Source: DATJPY01 sp035506135
Lineage (GTDB): Bacteria; Myxococcota_A; UBA9160; PR03
NCBI GenBank assembly: GCA_035506135.1
Contig: DATJPY010000116.1
Location: 1 to 5,423, forward strand
DNA length: 5,423 bases
Reading direction: 5' to 3'
Position numbers and translations under genes: made by a program. Of this stretch, positions 5,360 to 5,423 are shown in pieces. Below the pieces are notes generated by a model, which saw nothing but the letters and a program-made list of their open reading frames with translations, was not told where the DNA came from and did no database searches. Within the stretch, counting starts at the first letter, position 1. Each line of letters begins with the position of its first letter.

Positions 5360-5423
5360 CGTGGCAATCCGAGAGAAGGGACCCGCAATCGCTCGTGGTG
5401 GAGGCCGCACCGCGAACGCGCTC

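Noticed and set aside
5173..5388. Small minus-strand frame upstream of the ligase (71 codons, TTG start)
   Set aside because: It mostly overlaps the ligase 5' end in another frame, has a TTG start and no recognisable motif or hydrophobic pattern.
5374..5423. Possible start of a rightward gene: GAAGGGA at 5374-5380 followed by GTG at 5395
   Set aside because: The spacing of about 14 nt is long, and only nine codons are visible before the window ends, so nothing supports coding.
1..5423. CRISPR, tRNA/rRNA, transposase, toxin-antitoxin or phage-defence modules
   Set aside because: No spaced direct repeats, tRNA-like cloverleaf arms, rRNA-like stretches or transposase motifs were seen. The rhomboid next to enzymes was considered as a defence or signalling cassette, but nothing else in the window supports that.

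Overview
This is a very GC-rich window (roughly 70% G+C by eye) of dense bacterial coding sequence. It holds four complete genes and one gene cut by the left edge. I see no RNA genes, mobile elements, CRISPR array or long repeats. The style suggests an environmental proteobacterium of the old 'deltaproteobacterial' lineages (Myxococcota, Binatota or similar). The signs are strong G/C third-position bias, GTG and TTG starts, an SDR and acyl-CoA ligase that look like mycobacterial or steroid-degrader types, and an SGNH protein next to a GT-C-like membrane protein. An actinobacterium is less likely but not excluded. This taxonomic guess rests on remembered family resemblance, not on a search.

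Left part (1-1957): a divergent pair. On the minus strand, running off the left edge, is the membrane-anchored N-terminus of an SGNH/GDSL-hydrolase-like protein. On the plus strand is a 556-residue multi-pass membrane protein resembling GT-C (GT87/DUF2029-type) glycosyltransferases. Their starts are only 36 bp apart. Both would act at the cell envelope, possibly on surface glycans, but no substrate can be read from the sequence.

Right part (1936-5224, minus strand): a compact three-gene operon in transcription order. It encodes a FadD4-like AMP-forming acyl-CoA ligase, a rhomboid intramembrane serine protease with its full catalytic set, and an NADP-type short-chain dehydrogenase of the retinol-dehydrogenase/WWOX-like group. 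The gaps are 6 and 10 bp. At both junctions the upstream TGA stop overlaps the next gene's Shine-Dalgarno sequence, which predicts coupled translation. The ligase and dehydrogenase suggest fatty-acid, steroid or other carboxylate/alcohol lipid metabolism. The protease between them is the odd member. The operon's last gene and the GT-C-like gene converge and overlap by 22 bp, with both TAG stops in the arms of a small imperfect hairpin.

The rightmost 199 bp (5225-5423) has no gene I can support. It contains a perfect 6-bp inverted repeat that could be an operator for the operon. I found no evidence of a wholly new system. The best candidates for a second look are the ligase-rhomboid-dehydrogenase operon and the uncharacterised GT-C-like protein.
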